Shown here in pieces: positions 1 to 12,300 of a DNA stretch of 64,000 nucleotides; the first letter of the stretch is position 1, and every line of letters starts with the position of its first letter. Location of the stretch: contig WHVD01000134.1 in the NCBI GenBank assembly GCA_015178975.1, forward strand, positions 124,001 to 188,000, written 5' to 3'. Source of the DNA: Hysterangium stoloniferum (Eukaryota > Basidiomycota > Agaricomycetes > Hysterangiales > Hysterangiaceae). The notes under the pieces are model-generated. The model did no database searches. It worked only from the letters and a program-made list of their open reading frames with translations, and was not told where the DNA came from. The translations under genes and the position numbers were made by a program.

Positions 1-1970
1 TCAATGAAATCTGATTGGCTCGATTATTTGCCTGATAGATTTTCGCAAGTGCTTGCCATGCCTCTGGTCCAGTGGTGCAATCCCGAATATACGATTGTTG
101 GCTTGATGCAATTGTCAATCCAATTGCCATGTAACCATGTAACAACATCAATGGGAGTTGTGGAACCTTCGAGGTAATGATGCCAATGTTTGAAAGCCTC
201 AAAAATCGCCAAAAGTTCCTTATCATGAACGTCATAGTTGAGTTCAGACACTGAAAGTGTCCAAGAAAGGAATGCAACCAGATGAATTTCTCTGTCAGAA
301 TCTTGAATGGAAAGAATCGCGGCAATTGCATAATCAGAAGCATCGGTTTCCACAATAATCGGAACATCAGGTTTCCAATGGGAAAGAATCGGGGCAGAAG
401 TGAAAGCATTTTTCAAAGTCTGGAAAGCAGAGCGGTATTTGTCGTCAAAAACCCATGGTTGAGTTTTACGGGTAAGACGAGTAAGCAGTACTGTAATATC
501 CGAGTAGTTCCAAATAAAACAATGGTAAAAGTTGGCGAAACCTAAAAATGACTGAATATCCTTGACTTTCTGTGGTTTGGGCCAATCACAGACAACTTGA
601 ACCTTGGTTTCATCCATACGCAGACCCTCAGGTCTGATAATGAAACCTAAGTATTCAATAGAATCCATGTCAAAGTAACATTTTTTACCATTGGTGAAAA
701 GACCGTTTTTATGGAGTCTTCGGAAGACTTCACAGACCTGTTCAGCATGAAGAGTGGGATCCTCAGAAAATACCAAAATGTCGTCCAAATAGACTATAAC
801 ACATACATCAAGCATGTCAGAAAATATATCGTTAACAAAATGTTGAAAAGTGGAAGGGGTGTTGTAAGGCCGAATGGCATAACCAACCATTCAAAGGATC
901 CATAGTGAGTCCGAAAGGCAGTTTTCCATTCATCACCCTTGGCAATTCGAACCAAATGATAAGTGTGTTTGAGGTCTATTTTGGTATAAATTCGAGCTTT
1001 CCGTGGGGCATCGAGTAAATTGGTAACGAGTGGAAGTGGATACTTATCTTTCCGTGTGATGGAATTTAATCCTCTGAAATTGACACAGAGTTGAAGGGAG
1101 CCATCCTTCTTTCTGACAAAAAGGATGGGTGCTCCATACAGAGACTTTGAGGGACAGATAAAACCTATCAACAGATGTTCATCCAGGAACTCCTGAATAG
1201 ACGAAAGTTCCAATTGGGATAATGGGTAAATAGGTCCTAATGGAGGGTTTGAACTGGGCTCAATATCAATTTTTAAGTCGTAGGGCCTATGTGGTGCAAG
1301 TCTGTCAGCTTTTTTCTTACTGAAAATGTCTGCAAAATCATGGTATTTTTCGGGAACTCCTTCCAGGTCAGCTTTTAGCTTGGATAGTTCTGGAGTCACA
1401 AAACATCCAGATGCTTCATCAACTTTTAAGCTGATCGGAAAACACTGTGAACCATCCAGTTTACTCACCCTAACAAATGCCAAAGCATTGATGAGAGATT
1501 TTTGGAGGCACGGAGGTTTCGGTAGAAGCCAGAGGTGCCATTGATGCCGAAAAGGTGTTGGCCGGAAAAGACGCTGCAGGAGGAACTGAAGTGTTGGGAA
1601 TTCAGAAATTAATACTGCCCAATACCCAGTCAATCAATGGATTATATCGGGTGAGCCAGTTGTATCCAAGAACTACTGAACATCTAGAGTCCAGCTGTGT
1701 TACAAAAAAGGTAACCATCTGGGATGTTCCACAAGGGAACCGGATAGACATGTCGCAGGCTTGGGTAATTGCCGTATTGCTAGTGCCGTCAAACAAATGC
1801 AAGGAAATTGTGGGAACAGAATGGAGTTTCAGATTATGTTTCGTGGCAAAGGTGGTATCTACAAAACAGTGTGTGGAGCCAGAATCTATCAGAGCTCGGA
1901 ACACTAAATTTCCAAGAAGGTCAGAGACGAGTTTTACAAATAATGAATTGGGGTTAAAGAGGGCAGACAC
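1..1970 (-). pseudogene. Ty3/gypsy pol remnant: aspartic protease, reverse transcriptase, RNase H
   Basis: Decayed pol polyprotein read right to left. Protease lies at 1602-1970, with the DSG catalytic triplet inside [12 protein letters not shown]. The RT N-terminal half (794-1633) has the usual gypsy blocks ([34 protein letters not shown]). The RT palm and RNase H continue at 24-890 with the YLDD catalytic box and TDASDYAIAAIL. The two RT halves are in different frames, overlapping near 794-890, so at least one frameshift is present. The RNase H C-terminus, any integrase and the left LTR lie beyond the window. Domain order PR-RT-RH fits Metaviridae-like retrotransposons. It belongs with the gag and LTR to its right. 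Non-functional as it stands. Confidence 0.9.
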
Positions 1971-2044
1971 GTTGAGATGGATAACTTCAGAAACACGGTG
2001 AGAGTCAACACAACCCCCTGTCCGTGTAGATTCTGGAGGGTTGC

Positions 2045-3274
2045 TTACTTTTTTTTCGACTCCATGGCAGGTTTTTCCTTAGACGTTGTAGTCATGGTGG
2101 AAGTTGCCACACGGGCCTTGGAAGAGTTAGATTTAACAGTACAGTCGGAGACCTTGTGTCCGCCTTTCCCGCAGAAAAGGCAGAGGTCGTTGTCCATACG
2201 TCGTTGTTTCTCCTTTGGGGTGAGTTTACCATTGGTACCCAACAAATAGGAAATGTCGGGTTTGTCGGAAGTTGACTGTTTATCCTTATTGGATTTCTTG
2301 TCTTTTTTCTGGTCAGAATTTGATTTGCCAGTATTAGTGCCAGAGTTGCCAGTGTTATTGCCTAAGTTATTGCCAGAAGACTTGCTAGTCGACGCTTTGT
2401 TGTTCTGAGAATGTTCTGTCGGGTTCTCTCGAGAGGCCTCGGCTTTTCATTCCCAATAACGAGCATTGGATGTCTGAGCTTTAATCTGCATGAGTTGGAG
2501 AGTTTTTGGCTTCCCATCTTTGCAGATTTCGTCTTTAAGGCGTGATGGAAGTCCCATATAGAAATGGTGTCTGAGGGTGGAATTGTCCCATCCACATCAT
2601 GCAGTGAGGGTATTGAACTTGACAAGATAATTGGAAACTCATTGATTGTCCTTCATCTTAAGTGTCATTAATTCATTTTCTGCTTCGCCGGATTGATCAT
2701 AAGGTCCAAAATTAGTTTCCAGTTCTTCCACAAATGCATCCCAGTCGTTGAGCCATATGGGTGTCTTGTCGGATATTCCGGATAGTCTGGGTTTGAACCA
2801 ATCCTGAGCAGTATCCTTGAGATAAGAGAGTGCGAAATTGACTTTTCAACTGTTGGATTTAAATGCAGTGGGTCGATCACGGAAACTGAAACGGCATTGG
2901 AGAAGGAAATTCTTCAATTTTTTCAGATCCTTGCCAGTAAATGGTTCGGGTTCTTTGACTCTGGTGCGGGATGATTCTTTACTATCCTCAGCGGATTTCA
3001 AATAGTCAGTGAATTTCACAATGGAGTTGATAAACAACATTTCAGTCGGTTCGTCGGAAGATTTCTTTTTCAATGATTCTGGCTGATCTTCTGCTTTGTT
3101 GTCGTAAGTGTGGGGAATATTGGGATCCTTCGTTACCTCGGTAACTTCCTCAGTAACTTCTTCGACTGAAGCTGATGTTGTCAGCTGAATTGGGGTTTCG
3201 GGTTGGGTTGTATAAAGTTGCAACGGGGATTGAAGTTGGGATGGTCCTTCGGCAGCTTTGCATTTGGGACCCAT
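2045..3274 (-). pseudogene. Ty3/gypsy gag remnant with zinc knuckle
   Basis: Broken gag of the same element, in four frame pieces: 2846-3274 (start ATG at 3274, acidic N-terminal region), 2668-2880, 2362-2625 and 2045-2245. The last holds a CCHC knuckle, CLFCGKGGHKVSDC, which in live elements binds genomic RNA. Position between the 5' LTR (ends 3309) and the protease is as expected. The frame breaks show it is dead. Only the knuckle and the position identify it; the capsid part was not recognised from motifs alone. Confidence 0.8.
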
Positions 3275-3308
3275 GATGAGTGAGTTGCAGAGTTGAGATC
3301 TGATATAC

Positions 3309-4669
3309 TGTTAAGTGCTGTGTCAGGAACTTATTCTGGAACTATTGGAAAGTCACCGGGTAGTTGGGAACTATCAGATAGGGTCAGGACATTGGCTTCA
3401 GCTTATGTGCTGCACCTCTACGCAAACGCTCAAAGTCCTTAATTTCAGAGGTGAGACTTACAATGGAAGATACAGATATTCAGAGTTCTGAAGAGTTCCA
3501 AATATCGAGCATACAGAAAGATGGAAGAAGGAATAAGTGTTAAGAACTAAAAACTGACTAATGTCGGTGGCCGACAAGGACCGATCGGAAGGACTTGGCT
3601 TCAGCTTATGTGCTGCGCCCTCGCAAATATCCGTAGGTTGTCCTTAAATTTCGGATGGGCAGAGACTAATCCTAAGAAGAACCTTTTGGCGAGGTACCGA
3701 TCGGGACCGAAGGACAAGTCGAGTGTCGGGCCAAGGGGTCGGGGCTGAGAGTGGGTGAGCGCACGCGAAGGCGGAAGGGGGATTCTTAGTATGAGACTGC
3801 TGCAGACGTATGAGGGTATTCTGAGTCGATATTCTGATTGATCTAATAACTACAATTACAGCGGGTTCATATACAAGTAACAGGCGTCTGGAAAATACTA
3901 ATGGGGAGAAGGGCGGAACACGGTATTAGCAATAAGCTTGACTAGGAACGGGAAGTTTATGATTAGTTCGGAGGCCGATGATAACCGAGAGCGGGATTAC
4001 GATAAAAGGAAATGGTTCAAGGACTACAAATATAGATAGACATATGTGAAACATAAGATTGAACGGATCAACATAATAAAGGGGACGTATCAAAGTTTGA
4101 CCAGACAATACGAGTTATTTTGACGTGGGCGTAAATGGAGTTTGATCTTCGCGAAACATTCGTCAGCTTCGGGGCTGATGGTTTCCAAGAGGATGACTTG
4201 AAATGTTGACAAGTGGCGATAACCTCGGGGCCGATAGTTTCCGAGAGGATGACTTGAAACGTTGACAAGTGGCGATAACCTCGGGGCCGATAGGGTTGCG
4301 ACACGGTCGTAACAATAAGAAACTAAGTTGATATCAGATCTAAGGTAACATACAAATTCACGGAAACTAATATAAGTTTTCTCATTATTGTACTACATAC
4401 TAGGATCATAATAAGACGGAAATGGAAGTATTCCGAGACGGAAATGGAAGTATTCTGAAACAGGAATACAAGAAGATGGATTAGGGAGGATTATTCCGAA
4501 ATGGGAATATAATAAACAAATGAGTGAATACGTATGAGCAGACAAATTACCAAATACGGAACAAAGGAAGGATATGGGAATTACAGGAACTATAATGTTT
4601 GATAGTTGGAGGTTGAGGATCGGAGGTCAGGAATCGGATATTGGAAGTATCCGGGAATGGGTCGTAACA
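3309..4669 (-). repeat. 5' LTR (family A) of the Ty3/gypsy element, split by a solo LTR
   Basis: Minus-orientation LTR that reads TGTTACGACC...CACTTAACA; on the plus strand it begins TGTTAAGTGC at 3309 and ends GTCGTAACA at 4669. It is split by a complete LTR of another family (3538-4314). Removing that insert and its duplicated 5 bp leaves about 579 bp. A second copy of the same family stands alone at 33716-34281, which fixes the ends. The gag ATG lies only 35 bp inside the LTR edge. Confidence 0.85.
3538..4314 (-). repeat. Solo LTR, family B copy 1, TSD ATAAG
   Basis: 777-bp solo LTR in minus orientation, flanked by a perfect 5-bp duplication ATAAG (3533-3537 and 4315-4319). It is nested in the family A LTR, so it arrived later. 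It is 56 bp longer than the copy at 36249-36969 because a 56-bp unit starting at GTTGACAAGTGG (4205 and 4261) is duplicated in tandem. Ends match the other B copies: outer TGTTACGAC..., inner ...GTTCTTAACA. Confidence 0.93.
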
Positions 4670-4694
4670 TAAGGCTCAATTGTTTCATACTACT

Positions 4695-5140
4695 TGACCT
4701 TCTAAGAAACTTGCTGAGAAATATTTAGGCCCCTTTGTAAATATTGCACAAGCCAGTTCCCTTTCCTATACCCTGCAGCTCCTAGACAATATGTGCACAA
4801 TACACCCTGTATGTATTTCATGTATCTGTGCTAGAACCCTGTACAACCAACACTATGCCAGAATGTGTCCAACCTCTGCCACCCTGGGTCATCATATGTA
4901 GATGGAGAACCTGAGTTTGAGATATCACAGATCTTAGACTCAAAAAGTTGATAACCATTGCTGCACTTGGAAACTGCTATACTTGGTAAAGTGGGCAGGA
5001 TATGAAGGTGCTGATGAAGAGACCTCTTGGATTCTAGCTTTAGAACTCAGAAATGCCTCAGAAGTTGTTCTCAACTTCCATAAAGCATATCCTACCAAGG
5101 CCTGGTCCCCTCATATCTCTTTAGTCACAGAACCTGCAGC
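4695..5140 (+). pseudogene. Chromovirus integrase tail and chromodomain remnant
   Basis: Translating the plus strand gives the classic gypsy integrase C-terminal block (KYLGPFVNIAQ, then IHPV.H.SVLEPC) followed after broken sequence by a chromodomain-like end (LVKWAGYEGADEETSW, then VVLNFHKAYPTK at 4983-5100). In live chromoviruses this domain guides integration to marked chromatin. Orientation is opposite to the gypsy element on the left, so this is a different insertion. Stops and frame breaks are present throughout; no LTR was found with it. Confidence 0.75.
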
Positions 5141-5249
5141 CATTGACAAAAACAGGTTCCAATCATTCAATCTCACTCTAAGGCCACCCCCTTTTTTTCA
5201 CACCTGTCAGTTTCAAAAGAAATAATCATATTATGTGCATCTACTCTAA

Positions 5250-6010
5250 AGTTTGTTCTCCAACAGTAGTTCCCATGGCCTCCTGCTCTCTGGCCTTCTT
5301 AATCTCCTCCTGGAGATCTTCCAACTCCCTATTTCTTACTTCACCCTCAGACTCTTGTGACCTGGACTCCTCCAACTAGGACTGGTTGGCCTCTGGTGCC
5401 CACTCCTCACTCTCAACCTCCTGCAGATGGAAGTTATAATAATCCTTGAGCTGCCAGTGCAGCCTGTCACTCCAAAGCCTCTGCTACAAGTTGACTGCTC
5501 CTTGGGCCCCCTGAAGATCCTGCACCCTGTTTCCATACTTGCCTCTGCCACCAAGCTGCATCTTCCCTTGCTCCTCAAGCAAGGGAAACAGCTGGGTCTG
5601 TGGCCAGAATTCTTCCAACACTGCAGGGAATGAACCCTGTAGTGATTGCAAGATGGGACATTTATGGCCTCCAGTCAGGTGGGCCCACATTTTGTTATGT
5701 CAGTCAGTTCTGGAACCTGAGGATAAAAGAATCTTTTGACACTTATGTACTTTTGGGCTGGAGGGCCAAACATTTTTGGACCCCAACTCGACCTCCTCAG
5801 TCCATCATTGTGTTTTCTTGATTAGTTTTATCTTCTGAGTTCTTGACCCACTCACCTTTCTGAAAGCTTCTGCAGCCTCCTCTTCCCACATCATCTCCTC
5901 CTCATCCTTCTTCTTCTCCTTGCACACCGCCTCCCTCACTCTCCTCCTGTCTTCCTCCCACTTCCACCTGCTGCTTTAGCTGAGCAGCAGTTGTTTTGGT
6001 GGACAAAGTG
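5250..6010 (-). pseudogene. Charged coiled-coil-like fragment, probable transposon-derived
   Basis: The minus strand shows two lysine/glutamate-rich heptad-like stretches in broken frames: one at about 5250-5340 (RELEDLQEEIKKAREQEA) and one at about 5840-5960 (EEDRRRVREAVCKEKKKDEEE followed by more acidic residues). No stable frame joins them. Lying beside the chromovirus tail, it is probably part of old repeat DNA. No function is proposed. Confidence 0.35.
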
Positions 6011-9000
6011 ACATACCCATAAGTTTTTACCACACCCTAGGCCTCCTTGGGAACTCAGCCTTAATGAGGGGGTACTGGTAAGACTGCAAGCTTGCATTTA
6101 TGCATGCCTGAGACATTTTTTAATCCTGCCATTAATAGTGTAGATTCATGAGAAAATGTACACTTGTTGTGGAAAAATAACAGAACATATATACATTATA
6201 TATATGTTGTGCGATAACTACAGGAAAGTACAAGGGAACGCCGGGGTGACGGAACAAGCCACAGGTCCCCAAAGCGTTACTGCGGTCCAATTTTAAAATT
6301 TCGAGGTTCTTCCAGTAGCATAAAGTTGATCATCGCAATAGTACATCTCCGGCACGTGGTCCAGTAACACGATGCGACTTCCCGTCGTAGACTCCTCAGA
6401 ATTGCTAGAAAATACCCGTCGCACGGACAGTAACATTCTGGCTGTAGCTACGCTGGGAAGTGCTAGAGAAAGCGGGAAAAATAACTCTAGCGCTGCTATC
6501 TACCAGTAATACGTTAGAAGCGCTTAAGGATGGAAGCCTTTACTGATGATGCTCACAGGAAGCCTGATCCAGCTATAGAAAACTGCGATGTATGCGATGA
6601 GAGTCCTATGAAATATGTTCATAGCGTACTATTGAAAATAGTTTGACCTTACAAGACCAAGTATATCACACTATATCTTGCCATGCATTCCATAAAACGC
6701 GTCAGACTGAATTGGGCTTTGCTGAACTCGGTTTGGCTTGGCCGGGAGTGTTGGACGGCCTTGCCAACAACAAGTATAACAGATATGGTTTCAATAACTA
6801 TTGGAGGCACCCTAGCGGAGCGCTCATTCAGACTGGGAACATAGTTGAATAAATTTGGCACCCACCAGAAAGCCCAGGCATAGTGTGCTATGGAAGCCGG
6901 AATGCAAAGTATTTGTAGGTCCGGGAGAAGGTTTTGAGAGATCACTGAATAACCAAACAATTAGACATGGTAAAGTCATAAGCTTCCAACCCACCGCCCG
7001 CCCGAGAAATCCCGGTAATCCCCACGACAATCATCCCGACCCAACATAACACAATGAAGAAGCTCATCCACAAAACCAGACTTAAACTCTTATAAACCGC
7101 CCACAGCCGCATCTGGGATATCACTGCATTATGGTTAGCACGAAATACTAGTTTGCAAGTATTTACATTTGAACTTTACCCTGCATACTTGCAAACGTAC
7201 CGAAACAAATCCATGTTCGGAACAAAAACCATTCACCACCTTGCGATAATAACAGATACTTGAATGAGTGACGGGTCAAGTGTAGGACCAGACACATACA
7301 ACTAATTACATTATAAGGATTAAACTGAGATCATACGAATTACCATGCGACACTTACGACTGAAATGAATACCACGTTCAAATGCATTGTGTTAGATAAG
7401 GTGGTTGATGTGTGATGAATATTGCGCACCTTTTCAGGCAAATTGTTCAGTAGAACTGTAACATACGCAGTTAAGTAAATTAACTTTCTTTAAAAAGGAC
7501 ACAAAACCCACTTGTTGAATTAACGATCGTCGCAATAAAGGGCGAATATCTTGCAATATAAAATACGACCTGTGACCATCGCCCAGAGTGTCTTCCCCTC
7601 TGAGGACCGCGAAACAGAGGTAAATCAAAGATATTACAGAGATCATATAATTAAGTTTATACCCAGAACAGTTCCACCTGTAAATAATATTTAGGTTTCT
7701 ATGGTGATAATGGGTAATGTATGAGTCCGTACTTCTTCTGATAATGTTAACACTGGAATGGGACCTCATTGGTTAGCCTAAGACGCGGTATGTCGTAACC
7801 AATCACTTACAATAATCAAATACCATCAGCGACATACTGGCCACTGTAGGTAATAATGTGCTTCAGATTTATCGCCAACTGTGTTGGAGGCTTAAGGTAT
7901 ACCTTGAACATATCGCGTGTCTACCGCCCACTGTAAAGTTTCGGCCGAACTCATTTTTAAAAACCAGTTTTTCTAAGTTGAGAGTTATTCCCGACGGTCA
8001 AACGAGTGATTCGCAAGGAATGGCATTGATATAGTCAGGAAGGACATATGTACCTTTGTGTCGTCGATTCGCAATTGGTACCGTCTGGCTCCCTGTGCAT
8101 CGGTTTGTTTACCACATGTGCCGGGCATGTGTTCTTGGGCGATGTATCTACCAATATATATCTGGCTTGAGTTCAAAATGTCGGTTGAAATTCCATCTCG
8201 ATACATCTATACCGTGCCGCATGTAAGTATTGTGTTTTACGCATCTTATGACATAGAGAGATTCAGAAAATGATCTAATATCAATTTATGAAAGGAAGTC
8301 GGATGTCACGTAAATTAAATAGCTCAATAATATTTTCCAAGTGTTGTGCCATCGTGGGACGAACGCCCTGAACACCTCTGTTCGGCTTCTAATTCGAAAT
8401 GCTGGTACAGAAGCCATGGCGTCAGGTGGCGTTAGATTTGTAAAATATGGCGTTCACTGTGGCTGTCCAGACCCTAACCTGGAGATTGGCAACCTATGTA
8501 ACTAGAAGCAGCGTCTGTTATCCTGTGGCGCTGCATTATGCAATACGTCATTCTGTTGGAATATTGGAGAGCGATATAGCATCTAGATATTAGGCTCACT
8601 GATCGGACAAGGTGTATAATCAGGGGTCCTCCTTTCGTGTTTGCAATATTTCCTGTACTTAACTCAAGCCGGAAGTGCTGTGTACTTCACATGTTCCACT
8701 GTAGCTTTCGAGACCTTTACATAACTTAATTCACGGTGCTTGTGTACGCGCCTAATCAGTCGCCGTAGTAGGGCTGTTGTGCGGGGGTTATCTGAGATCT
8801 CGGATCAATATTTGCAGCGAGGTCATGAACGCTTTAGGAGCATGATTCTGACCAAGATAATCGATCCCAACATTTCGCGAGAGAAGCAAGTACTCACATG
8901 AAGTACTGTAGGGATCTTATGCAGAACTTCAACAGAGGAGCCAAAGCAGTTGACTCTTTTGAATATCATAGAATTGCGCTGTGACATATGGATCCTGAAG

Positions 9001-9364
9001 TTATATAATATGAAATAGATAATCTGCCTTAAACCTCTCTGGGCAGAAATACCTGGTTTATTAGCGGAAGACTCGCGACATCACTTCGCCTGCAACCCGG
9101 TACACACACCAACATCCAACCTGGCGAAATCGCACCTTGACGTAATGAAACAGTTATGTGATCAAGATCTCCTGTCATACGTGGTGTAATATAGCAAATC
9201 AAGTCAATCCTTTAATTATGCTGGTCGTCCAGACATCAAATTCAAGTGATTAATAGGAATGATTAAAAGAAACAAAAAAAGAGCTAAGCAAAGGAAAAAA
9301 AGATCCACGGAGATAGAATGATGACGAGGTATCACAACAACGACGGAGCTCCAGAACTACTTTT
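6011..9364. other. Intergenic region with no recognisable gene
   Basis: About 3.3 kb with only short frames (under 120 codons) on either strand. None has recognisable motifs or a convincing set of splice sites. An AT microsatellite-like stretch sits near 6190-6210. No tRNA- or rRNA-like sequence was noticed by eye. It may hold promoter or 3' sequence of the importin gene at its right edge. Confidence 0.5.
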
Positions 9365-12300
9365 TTACTTGAATTGTACCTGAGAATTTGTGTTGTGAGC
9401 ACGAGCCATGACCTCCATCATCACAGTCTGCATCTCCACGTTTAGGCCAGAAGTGGCGGCAGCATAGGCCGAAGCATTCTTCATTTGGAAGGCTATAAGT
9501 GAATGTAAGGACACTGATGAGAAAGGGATAGAGGAATGTGAATTGTGCAAACCTTCTACTGCCGCCTTAAATGACACATATGCATCGACGTTGTCGATAG
9601 GACTGATATAACCAAGCTCGTCCTCAGCCCAGTCGTCATCATCATCATCTTCCTCCTCTTCATCATCATCCTCGTACCCGGTGGCGGGCTGGTCATTACG
9701 CTCACGTAGGCGCACACCCTACATTAAACTTTAGTACGAGGTACTCAGACACATTCCAATCCACGAACCTCCTTGGCAAGAAATTCCAGGTATTCCGAAT
9801 CAGCATCCCACACATCAGCATCTAAATAAGCCTGAGTAACGCTGAAGCCATGATCATCTAGACATGTACATACCAGCATCACCCTCCAAATTTAAGTCGT
9901 CTATGCCATATTCGTCTTCCTCGTCCTCTTCGTCTTTCGCATGTCTGTCAAATAGTGCCTTCCGCGCTGAAACGAGGGGCGTCAGTCCGTAGCCCGCGAA
10001 CGGCAAAACACGGCATTCACCTTCCATAGCAGCCGGCAACTCGCGAAGGAGCTTCAACACACCGGCCATGATCCCACTCCAACCTTCCTGGATGGTATGA
10101 GGTAATGTAGTAGGGTCGGTTTCAAACAACGCGCAGATAGCAAGTATGCTAAGTTTCTTAGCATGAACACGTGGCAGACTGGTTTCAGAGCTAATAACAT
10201 TAAACCAAGCCTCAAAGAATTTGCGTGTGGCGCCTTGGGCCTCTAAAATTTGGAGAGTTGCCGCCGGGTTGTAGAGCACGCCATTGACCAGCACGTTCAA
10301 GTTGGCTATACGGAGGTAACGTGTCACCGGTCCACCTTGCATGCACTTCAGGGCTGTAGAGATTATGCCGGGCAAGGCCTGTGAAACATTAGCAGAAAGT
10401 AGTGGATTACACATAACCACATACATCGTCCAAATGACCTCTGAGATTGAGCAGCAAGGCTTCAGCGATCTTGCTTCCGCTCACACGATCATTCTCCCCA
10501 AGATGCTCGCTCGTCATTGCAGTTGTGTAAACGTCAACAGCCATGGCACGGTAATCTGGCCGTTGAATGAAGACATCTTTGCCGAAACTAATGTAGTTAT
10601 CGAGGGACGGTAACATTTCTGGAAGAGTTGTCACTGGAGAGCACTTAATAGTAAACTATAGACTGACCTTCAAGGAAATCAATGGCATCAGACTTGAATA
10701 ACTTGTACGAAATCTCAAAGATGGGCCACATGCACGGAGCAATGCGACGCAAGTTGAAAGTGAGACTGTCAACCAAATCATACGCATTGGTCAAGAGGTC
10801 TAATCCAGTCAAGGCCACATTCAGCGTCTGCATCCTAAAGGATAACTTTTGAGATACACGAACCGAGTGCTACATTCTCAAGAGTATAGATAATGCTGGG
10901 TGCAATAATCTCCTGCAACTGCGCAAGGATATCCGGCGAGGAGTCCAGAGATGATACAATCTATCGAATATCAAAGGTCATGCAACAACAACACAGATCT
11001 ATTGAAGTACACATACTGTCAAGATCGTCTTTGCCATTCCCATCGCCGCATACGACTTGTCATCTCCGGGATCCTGACCATCAAACACGGCGTCATCGTC
11101 GTCGTCATCCGGTTGGCTCGCTATGGTATCTTTAACCAAGCGCATGTATAACTCGCACTGGGAAAAGGACTACATTAGAAAAATAAAAGTTGTGTGGCTT
11201 ACAATTGTTGCTCACAAGTCGTGCAGTCAGTTGAGCGGCAACAGGGAGTAACTCCGCGGTATAGTGCTTGACCATTGTCTCCATGACATCGTTCAGCAGC
11301 TCCAAGTCAGTCTCGTCCGATAATTTCAGGATATCTAGAAAGAAACTCAGCATCAAGGATAACGTAGAACAATCGTAATAAAGTCAAACCTTGGACAACC
11401 TTGCCAACCATGGGCTTTACGGCGACTTTCACTAAGCCATATTGTCAAGCGTGCATACAAAATAGCATAATAATGTCATCCATACCTGACGCATGTCGTT
11501 GAATGAGTGCCGTCAAAGCCTCGATAGCTGAAATCCTGACGGGAAGCTCTGGGTCATCCAACAACTTGACGACTGCATGGAAGTGCTGAGATAAGTTCTA
11601 TCATTATAACAGATTAGCTTCGGTAATGCAGAGTGGTCTTGATTCTCACATTTTCGTTGGACCACTCTACTTCGAACTTCGAAACGTTGCATAAGACCTG
11701 ACAAGCCTGTGGTCGTAGAGTGATAAGAAAATAAACATTCGAGAAAGAGGGCAGCCTACAATATAACGTATATAGCCTTCCGGTGCATTGAACTCGTGCA
11801 ATACTTGGTTCATCAAGAACGACTCGAGTTCGGGTCTGACGCTAGGATGTCGCGCCATGCATGGTGCAAGCAGAGAAGTCATGGATAACACGCCAAACCG
11901 CTGCTGAGGAAGTGCATTTCTGAAGATCATGTCAGGTGGAAGAGGATGTTGAAAGAAAGATGACCCCTACCCTGCGAGAACGCTGTTGATGAAACTCAGC
12001 ATGGGGAGGAAGGTCGTTTTAGTACGACTGCGGGCAAGAGACATCATGAAAGTAGAGGTTGACGAGATGGGGGAATTGTAGTCTTCAAGCTCCTCTGAAT
12101 GGAAAAGGGCGTGAGTGCACTAGCAGCATTAACAAGACGAAAGGATTCTAACCCAAAGAAGTTCGTACAAAGTCAATGGGATCCTCTTCCCATGCTAGTC
12201 TTTTAGTTTCATTAAAGCAAAGTTGAGGGAAGACATAAGTTGAGATAAGACGTTCAAAGTGGTCTTTCAGCAGTGCCCAGGTAGATTTCGGTTTGACACT

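Noticed and set aside
1326..2249. Plus-strand frames across the gypsy pol and gag
   Set aside because: Antisense to clear protease, RT and knuckle motifs; no domains of their own.
5336..5821. Several overlapping frames of 60-80 codons on both strands
   Set aside because: Mutually exclusive frames in decayed repeat DNA with no family motif or start context.
6643..7124. Overlapping frames on both strands around 6.6-7.1 kb
   Set aside because: No conserved motifs; opposite-strand frames of similar length overlap, typical of chance openings.
9365..9720. Separate acidic small protein
   Set aside because: It joins in phase to the importin exons through a normal intron and forms the acidic C-terminal tail known in importin-7/8.
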